From Dolomitihabitans soli (GTDB lineage: Bacteria > Actinomycetota > Actinomycetes > Streptosporangiales > Streptosporangiaceae): a DNA stretch of 64,000 bases. The stretch spans positions 1 to 64,000 of the forward strand of contig NZ_JAKNTW010000005.1 of assembly GCF_022213955.1 (NCBI RefSeq), given 5' to 3'. Numbering within the stretch: position 1 is the first letter of the stretch; every line of letters begins with the position of its first letter. Made by a program: the position numbers and the translations under genes. Positions 16,584-25,573 of the stretch are shown here, one piece after another. The notes beneath the pieces are model-generated. The model did not search any database, was not told the origin of the DNA, and saw only the letters and a program-made list of their open reading frames with translations.

Positions 16584-17534
16584 ATGCGAGTTGTCGCCGT
16601 CCTCGCCTTCGATGGCGTGGTGGCCTTCGATCTGACGATTCCGTGCCAGGTGTTCGCCGCCGCGCGGCAGGTGGACATGACGCCTGTCTACGACGTCCGG
16701 GTGTGCGCCGAGCAGGTGGTCACCGCGACAGCCTGGGACCAGGATGCCTTCCGGATCTCCTCGCGCTACGGGCTCGATGACGCGCTCGACGCGGATACGG
16801 TGATCGTTCCGGGCGCTGACCCGGACCGCCCGCCTCGTTCGGATGTGCTGCGCGTGCTACGGGAGGCCGCCGCTCGGGGCGCCCGGGTGGCGTCGATCTG
16901 CACCGGTGCGTTCGTGCTCGCGGCGGCCGGGCTGCTTGACGGCCGCCGGGCGACCACTCACTGGCGACTCGCCGATCAACTGGCGCGAGACTTCCCGGAT
17001 GTCGAGGTGGACCCGTCGGTCCTGTTCGTCGACGAGGGGGAGATCCTGACCTCCGCCGGAGTGGCGGCCGGCCTGGATTTGTGCCTGCACATGGTGCGCC
17101 GTGACCTGGGCGCGGCCTCGGCGGCCAGTGTCGCCCGGGCGATCGTCATGCCGCCGCTACGCTCCGGCGGTCAGGCGCAGTTCATCGAGCACCGCCCTCC
17201 CGACGGCGAACCCGATGACCTTGCCCCGGCGCTGCGGTGGATGCAGGACAACCTTGACAAGCCGCTGTCCCTCGCGGACATCGCGGGCCGGGCGGCCATG
17301 AGCACTCGCAGTCTGTCGCGCCACTTCCGGATTCGAATGGGCACCACACCGCTGCGGTGGCTGCTCGACCGGCGTGTGCAGCGGGCGAGGGAACTGCTGG
17401 AGACGACGGATCTGCCGGTGGACCGGATCGCGCAGACGACAGGGTTCGGATCGGTGGAGACCCTCCGGCACCATTTCGCCAAACAGGTCGGCACCAGCCC
17501 AAGGAACTACCGGGCGACGTTCCGCGCCTTCTGA
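16584..17534 (+). CDS. GlxA-family AraC-type transcriptional regulator with DJ-1 sensor domain
   Basis: 316 residues: a DJ-1/PfpI-like domain (about 1-180, with VASICTGAFVLAAAGLLDGR at the nucleophile elbow and Cys at about 111) fused to two AraC helix-turn-helix units (about 215-310, including LSLADIAGRAAMSTRSLSRH and PVDRIAQTTGFGSVETLRHH). This is the GlxA architecture, in which the DJ-1 half senses a ligand and the AraC half binds DNA. The DJ-1 enzyme gene at 15881-16480 is transcribed away from it across a 100-base gap, so this protein probably controls both promoters (inference). Confidence 0.88.
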   Translation: MRVVAVLAFDGVVAFDLTIPCQVFAAARQVDMTPVYDVRVCAEQVVTATAWDQDAFRISSRYGLDDALDADTVIVPGADPDRPPRSDVLRVLREAAARGARVASICTGAFVLAAAGLLDGRRATTHWRLADQLARDFPDVEVDPSVLFVDEGEILTSAGVAAGLDLCLHMVRRDLGAASAASVARAIVMPPLRSGGQAQFIEHRPPDGEPDDLAPALRWMQDNLDKPLSLADIAGRAAMSTRSLSRHFRIRMGTTPLRWLLDRRVQRARELLETTDLPVDRIAQTTGFGSVETLRHHFAKQVGTSPRNYRATFRAF

Positions 17535-17652
17535 CAACGCTATGGCCCTGACCGCACGCCGGCAGGTAACCGTCACGAGCGAGTCGGTCCGGCTGACCTC
17601 TCGCTGACGGCACTATGTCAAGTCGGGAATTCAAGATCCCTTTCTAAGATCG

Positions 17653-18840
17653 TCATTTTGTGATCGGCAGCTGGTACGGCGTGCCACAGAAATAGCGGTT
17701 GAACGCGTCCACGCCGGCCAGCAACATCGGACCCACACCGGGATCGTTGCGCTGCACGTTGATCGAGAGCGTCATGCGGCGGGCGCCCGATTCGTCGGCG
17801 AAGGCGAACGTCAGGTAGCCGGGAATGGAACCGGTCGCACCCCATTTCTCGCCGCAGGTGAGCGCGAGCGACTCCAGTCCGAGCCCGTAGTGCGGGAATA
17901 CGGGTGCCTGCGGAGTCGTCACACCGTCACGCATCTGACGCAGGAGTGCCTTGTCGACAAGGTGGCCACGGAAAAGGTGGCGATAGAAGCGGTTCATGTC
18001 ACGAGCGTCGGAGACCAATCCATAGGCGGCCCACGCGAATGACGGATTGAGCTCGGTGATCGCTTTCAGGGCTCCCTGGCTCCCGGGGTCCGTGCCCTCC
18101 GGGAGGTAGTAGCCGGTGGCGTGCGGCCCGTGTATTTCCGGATCGGTGCTCGGAAAGTACGAGCGAGTCATTCCGGTGGGCTTCAGCACCCTCTTGTGGA
18201 TCTCGGCGCCGAGCCGGTTCCCGGTGACCTTCTCCACCAGCAGGCCGAGCAGGATGTATCCCGCGTTCGAATAGTGGAATCTCTCTCCAGGCTCGCCGGC
18301 CGGGCCGGACTCCTCGGCGTATTGGAGCAACCGCTCAGGGCGGTAGGTGCGCGTGCCGTACACGGTGGGGTCGCTGAACTCGGTGTGATCGATGTAGTCG
18401 GAGAGGCCGCTCGTGTGATTGAGCAGTTGGCGGACAGTGATTCGGTCGTCGTCGGCCACGATGCCCGGCAGCCAGGTCTCGATCGGGAGGTCCAGGCTCA
18501 GCTTCTTCTCCTGGACGAGTTGGAGCACGATCGTGGCCACGACGCTCTTGGTCAGGCTTGCCACCCGAAACCGGGCGTCGCCGGGCACAGGGGCGTCGGT
18601 GGCCAGGTCGGCGACGCCGCTCGTGCCCACCCACCGGCCGTCGCCGTCGTCGATGCGGGCCAGCACACCGGGTGCGCCGGCCTCGACCACGGCCTTCAGC
18701 GCCTGCCGTACGTCGGCGTGTTCGTCGGCGGACAGGTCCCTCCCCGCCGCGTGTGCCGGGGAACCGGCTCCCGCGACGAGGGCCACGGTCAGCAGCCCGG
18801 CCAGTGCCCCGGCCCTTCGACGATCAGACGTGCGCACCAC
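17653..18840 (-). CDS. Secreted serine hydrolase, beta-lactamase/DD-peptidase family
   Basis: 395 residues from a GTG at 18840 (GAAGGAG site 6 bases upstream). An N-terminal signal peptide (basic DRRRAG, then a hydrophobic GLLTVALVAGAG core, cleavage near AHA-A) sends it outside. The class C beta-lactamase-like fold is shown by SLTKSVV (Ser-x-x-Lys nucleophile), YSNAGYILLG (Tyr-x-Asn) and WGATGSIPGY at the third motif, with Ala-Thr-Gly where many relatives have His-Thr-Gly. Relatives are DD-carboxypeptidases, esterases and peptidases such as the Streptomyces R61 enzyme. It stands alone; substrate is unknown, but cell-wall peptide hydrolysis is plausible. Confidence 0.87.
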   Translation of the reverse strand: MVRTSDRRRAGALAGLLTVALVAGAGSPAHAAGRDLSADEHADVRQALKAVVEAGAPGVLARIDDGDGRWVGTSGVADLATDAPVPGDARFRVASLTKSVVATIVLQLVQEKKLSLDLPIETWLPGIVADDDRITVRQLLNHTSGLSDYIDHTEFSDPTVYGTRTYRPERLLQYAEESGPAGEPGERFHYSNAGYILLGLLVEKVTGNRLGAEIHKRVLKPTGMTRSYFPSTDPEIHGPHATGYYLPEGTDPGSQGALKAITELNPSFAWAAYGLVSDARDMNRFYRHLFRGHLVDKALLRQMRDGVTTPQAPVFPHYGLGLESLALTCGEKWGATGSIPGYLTFAFADESGARRMTLSINVQRNDPGVGPMLLAGVDAFNRYFCGTPYQLPITK

Positions 18841-19430
18841 GGGTGACTCCTTCGGACGGGATTGAAGAATCTCCATCGTCGGGCGTCGAATCGGGCGGCC
18901 ACTCCGCATTCGTGGGGAACTTCAAGTGATCCCAGAGTCGTGCCGGACTGGTCCGGGTGCGACTGTGGTCTGATCGGTGAGTGATGGGCTGTCGTGATGA
19001 ATCACGACTAGTTCAGACGTCTTCGAAGGTCGGGATTTCTCGAATGTCGATTACCGCGGGTCTGTTCCTGCCGGTGGCGATGCGGTGTGTGCGCTGTACG
19101 GCAGGTCGCGATCGACTTAAATTTGCCGACTACGGAGTCAGGCTGAGCGGGTGGCTTCCGTCGATTGATGTTTCGCACGATTTGAGTGGAATAACTCGTG
19201 ATTTCGACAAGTGCTCTAGCGGATTTCCGGAATATCGGGAGTGAGATTGCCGTAGGGTGCCGGGAATGGTCGATCATGCGGTAGGGGGTCTAACGCTACC
19301 TCTCGGTGGAGACATCAATCGCTTGACGGCCTCTCTTCGCGTCTATTGTAGAAAGTGCGGGGCCGAGTTATTTTGTCCTAGCGAAAGGCGAATCGGGATC
19401 GCGAATGACTTTGCGAACAAGAATCGGCGG
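18841..19430. other. 590-bp intergenic stretch
   Basis: No gene is supported. GC content drops noticeably between about 18,950 and 19,430. The stretch holds the promoter side of the serine hydrolase gene (transcribed leftwards) and the 3' end of the deacetylase gene. The short frame at 18981-19244 lacks any start signal or family resemblance. Confidence 0.4.
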
Positions 19431-20354
19431 TCAGTGGTTGCGGGCCGGATTCGTCGTCGGCGTTGTCCGGTCGCTTCGGTTTCCGGGTGCGCCGGCTCGG
19501 TGCCACGCCTGCTGGACGGTCCTGTAGTCGGTCACGACGATCTCTTCCTGCTGGAGGATCTCGCGGGCCACCGGCGAGGTCAGGAACTCGTAGTCGGTCC
19601 GGCGGACGCGCCAGCCGCCGGGTTCGATCGCCTGCGAATCCTCGTCGCCCAGGCTGGGATGCACCGCCCACTCGCTCAGCCCGACCGGCAAATCGCGCAG
19701 CAACCGGGCGTACCGGTCCGCTTTGCCGTCCAGGTCGAGGCTGAAGCTGTCCAGGAAATCGTGGTCGACGACCGGCAGGCCGCGCTGCCGCAGCTTCTGG
19801 CGTCCGGGCGTGAGCCAGGCCCGCACCGCCAGGCCGTACTCGTCGGCCAGCGCCACGGTCAGGTCGAAGATGTCGTCGCGTCCGCCGTCGGCCAGACAGT
19901 GCCAGTCGAGATGCGTCGGGGTCAGTCCAGAGTCGAGCACCATGCGGATCTGCGCTCGGAACTCGATTTCGACCTCGTCCAGGCGAGCCTGGGCGAGCAG
20001 CGCGGGAACGTGGGCGGGGGTGAAGAGTTCGCCTCCGCCGTCGAGCAGGGAGGGCACCTTCTCCTTCGCGGTCAGCGGCCCCCACCCGTAGTCGGGAGTG
20101 TCACAGAACAGGGTGAGGTGGATCCCGAACGGGATCTCCGGCCGTTCACGAAGCAGGTTTATGCCGTGCGACGCCCACGGACACGGCGCCATCAGACTGC
20201 ACGAACCGGCGATCCCTTCCTCGATCGACCGGATGATCGCGGTGTTGATCGCCTGGTACATCCCGAAGTCGTCGTTGTTGACGATCAGCACCCGGGCCTC
20301 GGACGGGAGGCCCAGCAACTCGTTTGACCGGATTGAGGGAGTGTGTTCGTTCAC
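19431..20354 (-). CDS. ChbG/YdjC-family carbohydrate deacetylase
   Basis: 307 residues. The metal site of YdjC-type deacetylases is visible: VLIVNNDDFGMYQAINTAI near residues 24-42 (the Asp pair), FGIHLTLFCDTPDYGWGPL near 78-96, and TPTHLDWHCLADGG near 154-167 (His-x-x-x-His). These enzymes remove N-acetyl groups from chitooligosaccharides or other acetylated sugars. The start is uncertain: GTG at 20354 sits hard against a GAGGAG motif, a very short spacing. The open frame continues upstream through the simple repeats at 21.2-21.4 kb, but that extension has no protein character. It is divergent from a NUDIX gene. Confidence 0.83.
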   Translation of the reverse strand: MNEHTPSIRSNELLGLPSEARVLIVNNDDFGMYQAINTAIIRSIEEGIAGSCSLMAPCPWASHGINLLRERPEIPFGIHLTLFCDTPDYGWGPLTAKEKVPSLLDGGGELFTPAHVPALLAQARLDEVEIEFRAQIRMVLDSGLTPTHLDWHCLADGGRDDIFDLTVALADEYGLAVRAWLTPGRQKLRQRGLPVVDHDFLDSFSLDLDGKADRYARLLRDLPVGLSEWAVHPSLGDEDSQAIEPGGWRVRRTDYEFLTSPVAREILQQEEIVVTDYRTVQQAWHRAGAPGNRSDRTTPTTNPARNH

Positions 20355-20600
20355 CTCCTCAGTGTTCAGGGCGTGTCCACTCGATTTCGGGTACGGCCAG
20401 CGGGCGGGCGGCGGACATGAGGGATGGCGGACAGAAGCTGACCGCTGTGGGTGTCGCCGTGGCACATGAGCGACGATCTCGGGCATTCCGCCGCCCTGCA
20501 CGCATCGGAGTCGAGGCCCCGGCTGTGCCGGATGCACCGGCCGGGCGGGCCCCGGCGTAGCCTGCCCGCCTGAAGGGCCGCTCAGGCGTATGGTCGAGTT

Positions 20601-21077
20601 GTGAGCGATCATGACATGCCGCCGCACACCCTGGCCCGGGCCGCCGCCGGAGCCCTGTTCTTCGACGGCGCGGGCCGGGTGATGGTGGTCCATCCCGTCT
20701 ACAAGAAGGAGCGGGACATCCCGGGCGGCATGATCGAGCCGGGGGAGACGCCCTTCCACGCCTGTGTGCGCGAGGTGCGCGAAGAGCTCGGCATCGAGCC
20801 GCCGATCGGCCGCCTCCTCGTCGCCGACTGGTCGCCGCATCCCAGTGCAGGCGACATGATCCTCTTCATCTTCGACGGCGGCGTGCTCGCCCCCGAGACG
20901 CTCGGCCTGATCAGGTTCACCGACAACGAGATCAACGCGTACGACTTCCATCCGGTCGGCGAGCTGGACGGAATCCTGATCGACCGGCTCGCCCGCAGAG
21001 TCAAGGCCGCGGTCGCCGCTCGCGACCAGGGGAGGACCGTCTACCTGGAGTACGGCCGGGCCGTCTTGGGCGGCTGA
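20601..21077 (+). CDS. NUDIX hydrolase
   Basis: 158 residues with a complete Nudix box near residues 47-69 (GGMIEPGETPFHAC, then REVREELGIE), which binds the metal and positions a nucleoside diphosphate-linked substrate for hydrolysis. The preceding strand RAAAGALFFDGAGRVMVVHP is typical. The exact substrate cannot be told from sequence. It is preceded by a 246-base divergent region shared with the deacetylase gene and followed by simple repeats. Confidence 0.85.
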   Translation: MSDHDMPPHTLARAAAGALFFDGAGRVMVVHPVYKKERDIPGGMIEPGETPFHACVREVREELGIEPPIGRLLVADWSPHPSAGDMILFIFDGGVLAPETLGLIRFTDNEINAYDFHPVGELDGILIDRLARRVKAAVAARDQGRTVYLEYGRAVLGG

Positions 21078-21202
21078 CCGGCTGGGCGTGGAGCCCGCGG
21101 GAAAGCAGGTCCAGCGGACGAGGACCAGCCGGCTGCGCGCCCGCGCATGGCCATAGCCCGGCGATCGGCCATACCCGGCCCAGAACCTGGCCGCGCATCC
21201 GC

Positions 21203-21265
21203 GTGAGCCTTGTGAGCCGCGTGAGCCGCGTGAGCCGCGTGAGCCGCGTGAGCCGCGTGAGCCGG
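21203..21265. repeat. Tandem 9-bp repeat (GTGAGCCGC), about 7 units
   Basis: Seven consecutive 9-bp units, the first and last with substitutions, lie just downstream of the NUDIX gene and immediately before an 8-bp repeat array. In frame they read as a monotonous Val-Ser-Arg repeat on the plus strand, so no protein-coding function is likely. Confidence 0.9.
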
Positions 21266-21273
21266 GCAAGCCG

Positions 21274-21401
21274 CGCTTCCGCGCTTCCGCGCTTCCGCGC
21301 TTCCGCGCTTCCGCGCTTCCGCGCTTCCGCGCTTCCGCGCTTCCGCGCTTCCGCGCTTCCGCGCTTCCGCGCTTCCGCGCTTCCGCGCTTCCGCGCTTCC
21401 G
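21274..21401. repeat. Tandem 8-bp repeat (CGCTTCCG), 16 units
   Basis: Sixteen perfect copies of an 8-bp unit. Because 8 is not a multiple of 3, each reading frame gives the same 8-residue repeat, which creates long but spurious open frames on both strands. Such arrays expand and shrink by slippage. The array marks the boundary between the accessory region and the biosynthetic locus. Confidence 0.95.
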
Positions 21402-22248
21402 CGCGAGCCGGGCACTCGCGCTTCCGCGCTTTCCGCGCACCCCGAGGCCGACGGCCGGTTGGACGCGGGCGGCCGGATCGGCGTGGCCTCGGCGTGCCTC
21501 CTCCCCGGCCGATATGGGCCGGAGAGAAGGTTCAGCCCTCCCACGGAGATTATGGGTTGTCGGTGGAACCAGTCAGATGAATTCCTTCAGAAGGCCGGGT
21601 GAGGAAGCCCGGCCGGGAAGTGGATTCAGGTGTCGCCATTGGCAGACGGCGAAAGTATGGGATCCCCGCCAATCCTGATGTCTCCTCCGGAGTCGGCGGT
21701 GGCCATATTCTCGCGTTTCCGTCACTGGTGTCGGCGGTCAATCCGTGCGACGATCCGGAGCCCTCTCCGAGTTGTCGCTCACGTTCGGGGCGGGAATCGG
21801 CGGAGGTAATCACTTCGGCCCGGCCGGTGCCGTACCCCTGCGTGTCCGCCCTGCCCGGTCGGTGCTCCGCTGTCGGTGATGTGCGAATAGTGGGCGTGCC
21901 GGCGGGTGGGTCACGCGACATCGCGCTGCGCGGTGTCGCAAAACCGTGCGCTACGCCGCCCGGCACGAGAAGATTGTTCCGGACTTCTCCGATTAGCTCG
22001 CCGCTTAATATGATTAAGCCTCATGTTGGAGTTATGGCGAGACCGTCGTGAGTTTCCTGGGCGCCGGGGCCGCCACGCTAATGGTGACCGGGTGGCAGGC
22101 TGTCGGCAACCCCCCGCACGGCGCCATCTCGGAAGACCGTTCACCATGGCACTCGGGGGATCGCCGTCGCCCTCTCCGCCGGTGTCATCGTCATTGTCGA
22201 GTCTCCCGATGAGCGGTCGCCTCCGGGCGGGACGCGGTGTCCGAATGG
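21402..22248. other. About 850 bp without a convincing gene
   Basis: Several frames of 90-150 codons exist on both strands but have random-looking, Pro/Arg/Ser-rich composition, no start signals and no family resemblance. The part around 21,980-22,040 is AT-richer (TTAATATGATTAAGCC) and could be a promoter or a matrix-like spacer. The end holds the 3' side of the fabG gene. Confidence 0.45.
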
Positions 22249-22953
22249 TCAGTGGCCCATCGCGGCGCCGCCGTCCACGGGGATGACCGCGCCCGTGATG
22301 TAGGAGGCCTCCGGGGAGGCCAGGAAGCGTACGGCCGCGGCGATCTCCTCGGGGGTCGCCATCCGCGCGAGCGGTACCTGCGCGCACATCTCGGCGATCC
22401 GCTTCTCCGGGAGCGCGGCGATCATGTCGGTGTTCGTGAGGCCGGGGGCGACCACGTTCACCGTTATGCCCCGCTTGCCGAATTCCCAGGCGAGGGATCG
22501 GGCGAAACCGATCAGTCCGGCCTTCGAGGCGGCGTAGTTGCTCTGCCCCTGTTCCCCGCGCAGGCCCACGGAGGAGGAGATGAAGACGACGCGTCCCGTC
22601 CTCGCCCGGAGCATTTTCGGCGCGACCTGTTTGACCACTCGGAACGCACCCTTGAGATTGGCGTCGAGGGTGGCCTCGAAGTCCTCCTCGCTCATCCGCA
22701 TAAGTAATTTGTCGCGGGTGATGCCGGCGTTGGCCACCAGGACCTCCACCGGGCCGTGTCGCAGCTCCGCCTCGGAGACGGCCCGTTCCACCTCGGCGGC
22801 TGAGGTGACGTCGCAGTGCAGGCCCACCAGATCCGGCGGTGGCGGGGACGATCGGTAGGTGACGGCGACCTTGTCGCCGTCGCTCGCGAGGGCGCGCGCT
22901 ACGGCGAGGCCGATGCCGCGGTTGCCTCCGGTGACGAGGACGGAACGACTCAC
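22249..22953 (-). CDS. fabG: 3-oxoacyl-ACP reductase (FabG-type SDR)
   Basis: 234 residues, a classical short-chain dehydrogenase: VTGGNRGIGLAVARAL at residues 8-23 (NADPH-binding TGxxxGxG), NAGIT near 76, the catalytic Ser in VFISSSVGL, and YAASKAGLIGF (Tyr-x-x-x-Lys) near 139-149. The strong likeness to FabG/MabA indicates NADPH-dependent reduction of beta-ketoacyl-ACP. It starts at a GTG with a GGGAGAG site and lies 58 bases downstream of the isopropylmalate synthase gene, in the same direction. With the FabF, ACP, FabI-type reductase and carboxylase subunit elsewhere in the locus it completes most of a dedicated fatty-acid elongation set (inference); a separate dehydratase is not seen. 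Confidence 0.88.
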   Translation of the reverse strand: MSRSVLVTGGNRGIGLAVARALASDGDKVAVTYRSSPPPPDLVGLHCDVTSAAEVERAVSEAELRHGPVEVLVANAGITRDKLLMRMSEEDFEATLDANLKGAFRVVKQVAPKMLRARTGRVVFISSSVGLRGEQGQSNYAASKAGLIGFARSLAWEFGKRGITVNVVAPGLTNTDMIAALPEKRIAEMCAQVPLARMATPEEIAAAVRFLASPEASYITGAVIPVDGGAAMGH

Positions 22954-23011
22954 GGGCTCTCCCTGGGTACGGGTGTCGAATCTGCGATAGCCGCAGTTGT
23001 CAGATGGGTAG

Positions 23012-24391
23012 TCAAGAACGGGCGGCGATTCTCCGCCGATGGCTGGGCGCGTACTCCCGTTGGAAGATCTCGGCGATCCGGTCGGGCGAGATCTCCCCGC
23101 CTTCGGCGTCGGCGTGGGTCTGGACGAGATCGGCGAATTGGCGTTGCTCTTCGCGCGGCAGGTCCACCCCGTGGTGGGCGCCCATCACGTAGGCGACGCC
23201 GCCCTTGCCGGACTGGCTGTTGATGCGCACCACCGCCTCATAAGTGCGCCCGACGTCCGCCGGATCCAGCGGCAGGTACGGCATGCGCCAGGGGAGGTCG
23301 GCCGGCGTGACGCCCGCCTCTTCGGCCCGGCGGCTCATGTCGTCGAGGCCCTTCTTGATCGCGTCCTGGTGGGATCCGGAGAAGGCGGTGTAGACGAGTT
23401 CGCCGCCATAGGGGTGACGGGGATGCACCGCCATCTGGTTGCAGTACTCGACGGTGTCCCTGATCATGTCGAGGTTCGAGAAGTCGATGCCCGGGTCGAC
23501 GCCGTGGGTCACCATGTTCATGCCCAGGGTCACCAGGCAGACGTTCCCCGCGCGTTCCCCGTTGCCGAACAGGCAGCCCTCGATCCGCTCGGCCCCCGCC
23601 AGCAGCGCCAGTTCCGCGGAGGCGACGCCCGTGCCGCGGTCGTTGTGCGGGTGGATCGACAGGCAGACATGCTCCCGCCTGGCCAGACTGCGGCTGAGCC
23701 ACTCGATCTGGTCGGCGAAGACGTGCGGGAGCGAGCGCTCCACGGTCGCCGGGAAGTTGAGGATCATCTCGCGGTCGGGCCCCGGCTCCCAGGTGTCCAT
23801 GACCGCCTCGCAGACGTCCAGCGCGAAGTCGGGCTCGGTCTCGTTGAAGAGTTCGGGGGAGTACTGGTAGCGCAGGTCGCAGTCGGCGAGGGTCCGCTCC
23901 GCGTATTTCATCATGAGCCGTGTTCCCTGTACGGCGAGGTCCTTGCACTCGGGCCGGGTGATCCCGAACACCACCTCGCGGAACATCGGCGCGGTCGCGT
24001 TGTAGACGTGGATCGTGGCGCGCGGCGCCCCCCTGAGGCTCTCCACCGTCCGGCGCAGCAGTTCGTCGCGGGCGGGGACGAGCACCGAGATCCAGACGTC
24101 GTCGGGGATGCGGTCCTCCTCGATGAGGAGGCGGACGAAGTCGTGGTCGTCCCTGCTCGCGACGGGGAACCCGACCTCGATCTCCTTGTAGCCCATCGTG
24201 ACCAGGAGCTCGAACATGGCGAGCTTGCGGGCGGGGCCCATCGGGCTGGCGAGTGACTGGTTGCCGTCGCGCAGGTCGGTGGAGAGCCAGCGCGGAGCCG
24301 CGACGATGCGCTTGTCCGGCCAGGTGCGGTCCAGCAGCGACATCGGGGTGAATTCGCTATAACGCTCGGATGGCAGTCGAGTGGATTCCAC
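23012..24391 (-). CDS. leuA-like: 2-isopropylmalate synthase-like enzyme lacking the regulatory domain
   Basis: 459 residues from a GTG at 24391 (GGAGGAAGGAA site 8 bases upstream). The TIM-barrel is clear: STDLRDGNQSLASPMGPARK near 29-48 (Arg-Asp catalytic pair), SIHPHNDRGTG (metal-binding His-x-His) near 238 and GCLFGNGERAGNV near 266. The sequence stops at IAEIFQREYAPSHRRR, where primary-metabolism LeuA continues into a C-terminal leucine-binding domain of about 130-150 residues. Without it the enzyme should escape leucine feedback. The reaction would be condensation of acetyl-CoA with a 2-oxo acid. In this locus it may lengthen a 2-oxo acid for use by the ThDP enzyme or as an amino acid precursor (inference); leuB/C/D partners are not nearby. 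Confidence 0.88.
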   Translation of the reverse strand: MESTRLPSERYSEFTPMSLLDRTWPDKRIVAAPRWLSTDLRDGNQSLASPMGPARKLAMFELLVTMGYKEIEVGFPVASRDDHDFVRLLIEEDRIPDDVWISVLVPARDELLRRTVESLRGAPRATIHVYNATAPMFREVVFGITRPECKDLAVQGTRLMMKYAERTLADCDLRYQYSPELFNETEPDFALDVCEAVMDTWEPGPDREMILNFPATVERSLPHVFADQIEWLSRSLARREHVCLSIHPHNDRGTGVASAELALLAGAERIEGCLFGNGERAGNVCLVTLGMNMVTHGVDPGIDFSNLDMIRDTVEYCNQMAVHPRHPYGGELVYTAFSGSHQDAIKKGLDDMSRRAEEAGVTPADLPWRMPYLPLDPADVGRTYEAVVRINSQSGKGGVAYVMGAHHGVDLPREEQRQFADLVQTHADAEGGEISPDRIAEIFQREYAPSHRRRIAARS

Positions 24392-24578
24392 AGCGGATTT
24401 CCTTCCTCCCGCACCGTCGCAGTGCGTTCGTATTTCCATGTTCCACTGTCCCGCCCTCACGGTACAAGCGCTATTGAGGGGTCGACAAGTACGATGGAAA
24501 TATCGGAAGTAGTAGTCGACGTACAACCTTTAATCCTGGCTCTTAACTTGCATTGTTATTGGCTGCAAGATCGAGGGC

Positions 24579-25520
24579 ATGCCAACCATACGCAGTCTCA
24601 GTGGGTCGCCGTCAATCAGCACTGTCAGGATCAGTGTCAGTGTCTTTCGGCTGTGTCTCGCCGAGGCCCGCCCGTCGGTGCTGGTCATCTTCATGCTGAG
24701 GTTCCTGGCCGGCGCCGCCCTCGGCGCAGGGGTCTCCGGGGTGGGCCCGGAGATCATCGGAACCGCCCTCGTCTGGGGCACGGCGATCTTCGCCGTCTAC
24801 CTGTTCAACGGCGTCACGGACGTGCGGGAGGACCGGGCGAACGGATCGTCGAGACCCATCGCGCGGGGCGAACTCGACCCCGCGGACGCCTACCGCGTCG
24901 TGGTCGCCGCCGCGCTGGCCTCGGTGGCGGGAGCTGCCCTGCTGGCCCCGCCGACCGCCTGGATGGTCCTGACTGTGCTGGTTCTCGGCTATGTGTACTC
25001 GGGGCCGCCGTTCTACCTGAAGCGGAGGTCTGGCTCCACCGCGGCGGTGGGCGCGGCCTCCTGCCTGCTGACGTACGCCGCGGGGTTCACCGGCCACACC
25101 GGCGGATGGACCGAGCCATCGGTGATGCTGTGGATCTTCGCGCTGGTGGCGTCCCTGTGGATGGGCCTGGTCGGCGCGTGTGCCAAGGACCTGTCGGACG
25201 TCGACGGGGACGCGGCGGCCGGCCGGGAGACGCTGGCGGTGACACGGGGGGATAAGCCGGTCAGACTGCTTACCGCAGGCGCCGCGCTGACGGTTGCCTC
25301 CGCGTTCGCGGCGGTCGTAGCGGTCATGAACCTTCCGCTGGTGGGGCCGGTTGTCACGCTGTTCGTCGGCGCGTTCGCCGTCGTCGTGATCACCCTCAGC
25401 CCGCTCTCGCGGGGAAGCCGTGCCCGGCGCCGGCGCCCGTATCGTGCGTTCATGGTGGCGCAGTACGCGCTACATCTCAGCTTAATCCTGCCATTGGCAT
25501 TTAGACTGTTGCCTGAGTAG
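24579..25520 (+). CDS. UbiA-family membrane prenyltransferase
   Basis: 313 residues with eight or nine transmembrane helices. The two Asp-rich motifs of the superfamily are present: N77-x-x-x-D81-x-x-x-D85 followed by the conserved SSRP, and a second motif KDLSDVDGDAAAGRETLAV near 206-224. These bind the diphosphate of a prenyl donor through magnesium. UbiA enzymes transfer prenyl groups onto aromatic or quinone rings. The acceptor here is unknown. It is divergent from the LeuA-like gene across about 190 bases and is followed after 53 bases by a sensor kinase gene. It could make a quinone linked to the cytochrome bd genes of the locus, or prenylate the product (both inference). Confidence 0.82.
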   Translation: MPTIRSLSGSPSISTVRISVSVFRLCLAEARPSVLVIFMLRFLAGAALGAGVSGVGPEIIGTALVWGTAIFAVYLFNGVTDVREDRANGSSRPIARGELDPADAYRVVVAAALASVAGAALLAPPTAWMVLTVLVLGYVYSGPPFYLKRRSGSTAAVGAASCLLTYAAGFTGHTGGWTEPSVMLWIFALVASLWMGLVGACAKDLSDVDGDAAAGRETLAVTRGDKPVRLLTAGAALTVASAFAAVVAVMNLPLVGPVVTLFVGAFAVVVITLSPLSRGSRARRRRPYRAFMVAQYALHLSLILPLAFRLLPE

Positions 25521-25573
25521 CTCATACTGGGTACAAATGGTCTATTAGGTTTGCATAGTACCGAGAGGCGGAG

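Noticed and set aside
19431-21440. A single 669-codon minus-strand frame running from the deacetylase through the simple repeats
   Set aside because: Only the last 307 codons resemble a protein family. The upstream part is created by the 8-bp and 9-bp repeats and antisense sequence of the NUDIX gene.
21599-22051. A 150-codon plus-strand frame in the spacer before fabG
   Set aside because: No start signal, Ser/Pro/Arg-rich random composition, and an equally long frame on the other strand.
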